A stretch of 7,297 nt of DNA from CBFDBT01 sp965603115. GTDB lineage: Bacteria > Pseudomonadota > Alphaproteobacteria > Sphingomonadales > Kordiimonadaceae. Positions within the stretch are counted from its first letter, which is position 1. Each line of letters begins with the position of its first letter. Under the pieces are notes generated by a model, which was not told the origin of the DNA, did no database searches, and saw only the letters and a program-made list of their open reading frames with translations. The stretch spans positions 1-7,297 of the forward strand of contig CBFDBT010000136.1 of the NCBI GenBank assembly GCA_965603115.1, in the 5' to 3' direction. Positions 5,514-7,297 of this stretch are shown here, one piece after another. The translations under genes and the position numbers were made by a program.

Positions 5514-7106
5514 ATGAATATATCTGATATAGCTATGGATGACGGTGAACTGCTTGGAGAAATAAGCAGCGTCACGAGTGGTGGCATGAAAGTGCAGCTT
5601 CATCGTGAGACTACGCAAAATGTCCAGTTAGCGGCTTCAAGTCGTATCGGGCAGATAATCAAAACACCGGTCGAGGACGCTTGGGTATTTGCTACAATCC
5701 GCTCTATGGAAACTGGCCGTGACAACAGCGTTGAGTTGGTAGTCGAATATAATGGCCAGTCCCAAGGTGGTAAATTTAATCGCGGTGTTACATATTATCC
5801 TTTTCCAGGCGCGAGTGTCTATCAGGCCACCAAAGCAAATTTAACAGAAGTTTTTGCCCCCCAGCGCAGTGAATCCTTTAGAATTGGGACCGTTGTGCCA
5901 ACCGACGATATCGCCGCATCCTTACTGATAGAACCTTTTTTATCCAAACACTTTGCTATCCTTGGCAGCACGGGTACGGGTAAATCTTGTACTGTAGCCT
6001 TAACCCTGCATAGCATCGTTAATCAACTACCCAATGCGCACATTGTTGTTCTTGACCCGCATAATGAATATGCCGATGCCTTTCCCGATAATGGCATGCA
6101 CTTTAGTACTGAAAATTTGGATCTGCCCTACTGGCTCATGAATTTGGACGAACATTTTGAGCTTTTCATAAGCAAAGAATCTGATGGTCGCGATGCACAA
6201 CAGGATGTCTTAAAGCGCTGTTTGCTAGAAGCACGCAAGAAAAGCCATGCTGGCATCTATAAAAGCCGCATCACAGTCGATACACCTGTGCCGTATAAAA
6301 TATCCGATATGATGGCAGCCCTTGATGCCGAAGGCGGTAAACTTGATAAAGCTGAAGATGCCAAACCCTTCATGAAGCTTCGGGCAAAATATGAAGAGCT
6401 GAGAAGTGATCAGCGGTATGCCTTTATGTTTTCAGGGCTTTTAGTACAGGATAGCTTGGCTTCTGTACTGTCACGCATACTTCGCTTTCCAGTGAGTGGG
6501 CGACCTATCTCAACGCTCGATCTTTCGGGTGTTCCAAGTGATATTGTTGATGTTGTGGTTGCTCTTTTATCGCGTTTGGTTTTCGATTATTCAATGGTCA
6601 GCCACAAGGCATCTGAGGCACGCCCCGTATTGCTGGTGGCAGAAGAAGCGCACAGATATGTACCAAATAGTGGTCGTGATAGCCGAGGAAGTGCCAGAAG
6701 GCAGCTTGAACAAATAGCCAAAGAAGGCCGCAAATATGGTGTGTCCCTTGGGCTAGTATCTCAAAGACCCTCTGACATCAGTGAATCTGTACTATCCCAA
6801 TGCGGGACTATCATCACAATGCGTATGAATAACGAGCGCGATCGCAGCTACGTTGAAAAAGCATTGCCAGAAGGGTCCGCAGCATTTCTAGACGCTCTAC
6901 CAGCTTTGCAAAATAGGGAATGTATTGTGTCAGGCGAAGGAACGTCTGCACCTGTACGCGTCAAGCTTGATTTCCTTGGCGAAAATTTGCGCCCGAAAAG
7001 TGATGATCCTGAATTTTCCGCTGGCTGGAGCCAAGATATCGATATTAATAATGAAATTGTTAAACAAACTATCAATAACTGGCGGTGGGGTAAAAAGTCA
7101 TCGTGA
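5514..7106 (+). CDS. HerA/DUF87-family hexameric DNA-translocating ATPase
   Basis: A 530-residue FtsK/HerA-superfamily ATPase. The N-terminal HAS-barrel (about 10-115: GELLGEISSVTSGGMKVQL, RIGQIIKTPVEDAWVFATI, RGVTYYPFPGASVY) leads into the RecA-like core. Walker A is GSTGTGKS (151-158), followed by LDPHNEY (180-186, acidic metal-site motif), a helical insert (about 220-310), and Walker B/catalytic LLVAEEAHRYVP (373-384, E377/E378). EGRKYGV (404-410) carries the likely arginine finger R406, and SQRP (416-419) the sensor. HerA proteins form hexameric rings that pump DNA, with NurA nuclease in archaeal end resection or with SIR2 or other effectors in bacterial defence. Neither partner is in this window. 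Start: ATG 5514 has AAGGA 6 bases upstream. A TTG at 5478 would add 12 residues but has no Shine-Dalgarno. An unidentified gene follows after 61 bases, probably co-transcribed. Confidence 0.88.
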   Translation: MNISDIAMDDGELLGEISSVTSGGMKVQLHRETTQNVQLAASSRIGQIIKTPVEDAWVFATIRSMETGRDNSVELVVEYNGQSQGGKFNRGVTYYPFPGASVYQATKANLTEVFAPQRSESFRIGTVVPTDDIAASLLIEPFLSKHFAILGSTGTGKSCTVALTLHSIVNQLPNAHIVVLDPHNEYADAFPDNGMHFSTENLDLPYWLMNLDEHFELFISKESDGRDAQQDVLKRCLLEARKKSHAGIYKSRITVDTPVPYKISDMMAALDAEGGKLDKAEDAKPFMKLRAKYEELRSDQRYAFMFSGLLVQDSLASVLSRILRFPVSGRPISTLDLSGVPSDIVDVVVALLSRLVFDYSMVSHKASEARPVLLVAEEAHRYVPNSGRDSRGSARRQLEQIAKEGRKYGVSLGLVSQRPSDISESVLSQCGTIITMRMNNERDRSYVEKALPEGSAAFLDALPALQNRECIVSGEGTSAPVRVKLDFLGENLRPKSDDPEFSAGWSQDIDINNEIVKQTINNWRWGKKSS

Positions 7107-7156
7107 TTATGTTTTTTGTAAGAGCCCTATCAACAGTAGCCTTCTTAGCTTTTGAG

Positions 7157-7162
7157 AGGAGG
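7157..7162 (+). promoter_or_regulatory. consensus Shine-Dalgarno deciding a TTG start
   Basis: AGGAGG (7157-7162, within GAGAGGAGG from 7154) lies 5 bases before TTG 7168. The nearby ATG at 7164 is only 1 base from it and reaches a stop after three codons, so the TTG is the supported start. Confidence 0.75.
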
Positions 7163-7167
7163 TATGG

Positions 7168-7297
7168 TTGAGTAATTTTGAAACTCACTTTGAATTGCAG
7201 GGCCGCAAAGGCACAAGCTGGACAATCATCGAAGTTTTCGATGATCAAGACGAGGCCATGGTGCGCGCAAATCGTACTTGGGATAGCGCCCAATATG
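7168..7297 (+). CDS. unidentified protein, N-terminal part (cut by window edge)
   Basis: Forty-three codons are visible, reading MSNFETHFELQGRKG, then TSWTIIEVFDDQDEAMVRAN and RTWDSAQY, open to the edge. The frame starts at TTG behind a full AGGAGG and is not covered by any ATG-started frame. The visible part looks like strand-strand-helix: two short strands with a VFDD turn, then an amphipathic helix. That pattern resembles small or N-terminal modules I recall from alphaproteobacterial proteins of unknown function (a W-x-I-x-x-VFDD-x-x-x-A-x-x-A pattern), but I cannot name a family. It lies 61 bases after the HerA stop on the same strand with no terminator between, so co-transcription is likely. 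Total length and function cannot be told. Confidence 0.7.
   Translation, partial: MSNFETHFELQGRKGTSWTIIEVFDDQDEAMVRANRTWDSAQY

Noticed and set aside
5514..7106. Complete HerA-SIR2 or HerA-nuclease defence system
   Set aside because: No partner gene is visible on either side; the upstream gene is a divergent outer-membrane protein and there are no integrase, transposase or other defence genes.
7164..7175. ATG at 7164 as start of the last gene
   Set aside because: It reads three codons and stops, and is only one base from the Shine-Dalgarno; TTG 7168 gives the open frame.

Overview
The window looks like ordinary chromosome from a moderately AT-rich Gram-negative bacterium, most likely an alphaproteobacterium. 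Three things point there: a small heat-shock protein of the alphaproteobacterial MSR-SLF-SP-LGFDELER type, an outer-membrane DUF481 protein with the N-terminal helical segment I associate with alphaproteobacteria, and a TPR lipoprotein ending in a SPOR domain. I cannot name a genus. I see no RNA gene, CRISPR array, insertion sequence, integrase or att-like direct repeat.

Layout. Positions 1-342 are AT-rich and apparently non-coding, possibly holding the last 20 codons of an upstream gene, plus hairpins and a weak promoter candidate. An orphan 581-residue class V aminotransferase / cysteine desulfurase-like enzyme follows (343-2088, +). A 320-base gap carries a good sigma70-type promoter (TTGAAA, 17 bases, TCTAAT) and a GC-rich hairpin at the predicted mRNA 5' end. 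It leads into a lipoprotein with TPR repeats, a Pro/Glu-Pro linker and a SPOR domain (2409-3746, +), closed by a clear intrinsic terminator (3764-3793). Next is an hsp20 gene (3877-4284, +) behind a near-consensus heat-shock (RpoH) promoter. It converges on a DUF481 outer-membrane protein gene (4296-5264, -) with only 11 bases between the stop codons and no visible terminator. Divergent from DUF481 is a HerA/DUF87-family hexameric ATPase (5514-7106, +). After 61 bases it is followed by the start of an unidentified gene with a TTG start and a full AGGAGG Shine-Dalgarno (7168 to the window edge), probably in the same operon.

The genes mostly look like independent units: sulfur/PLP chemistry, envelope and peptidoglycan, proteostasis, outer membrane, DNA translocation. 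Three of them (TPR-SPOR lipoprotein, Hsp20, DUF481) concern the envelope or stress. The best candidate for a less-described system is HerA with the gene cut off at the right edge. No NurA, SIR2 or other nuclease partner is visible, so a defence or repair role is only a hypothesis. The other points worth a look are the orphan desulfurase-like enzyme, which keeps the catalytic-Cys motif but has changed PLP contacts, and the possible heat-shock-driven antisense transcription into DUF481.
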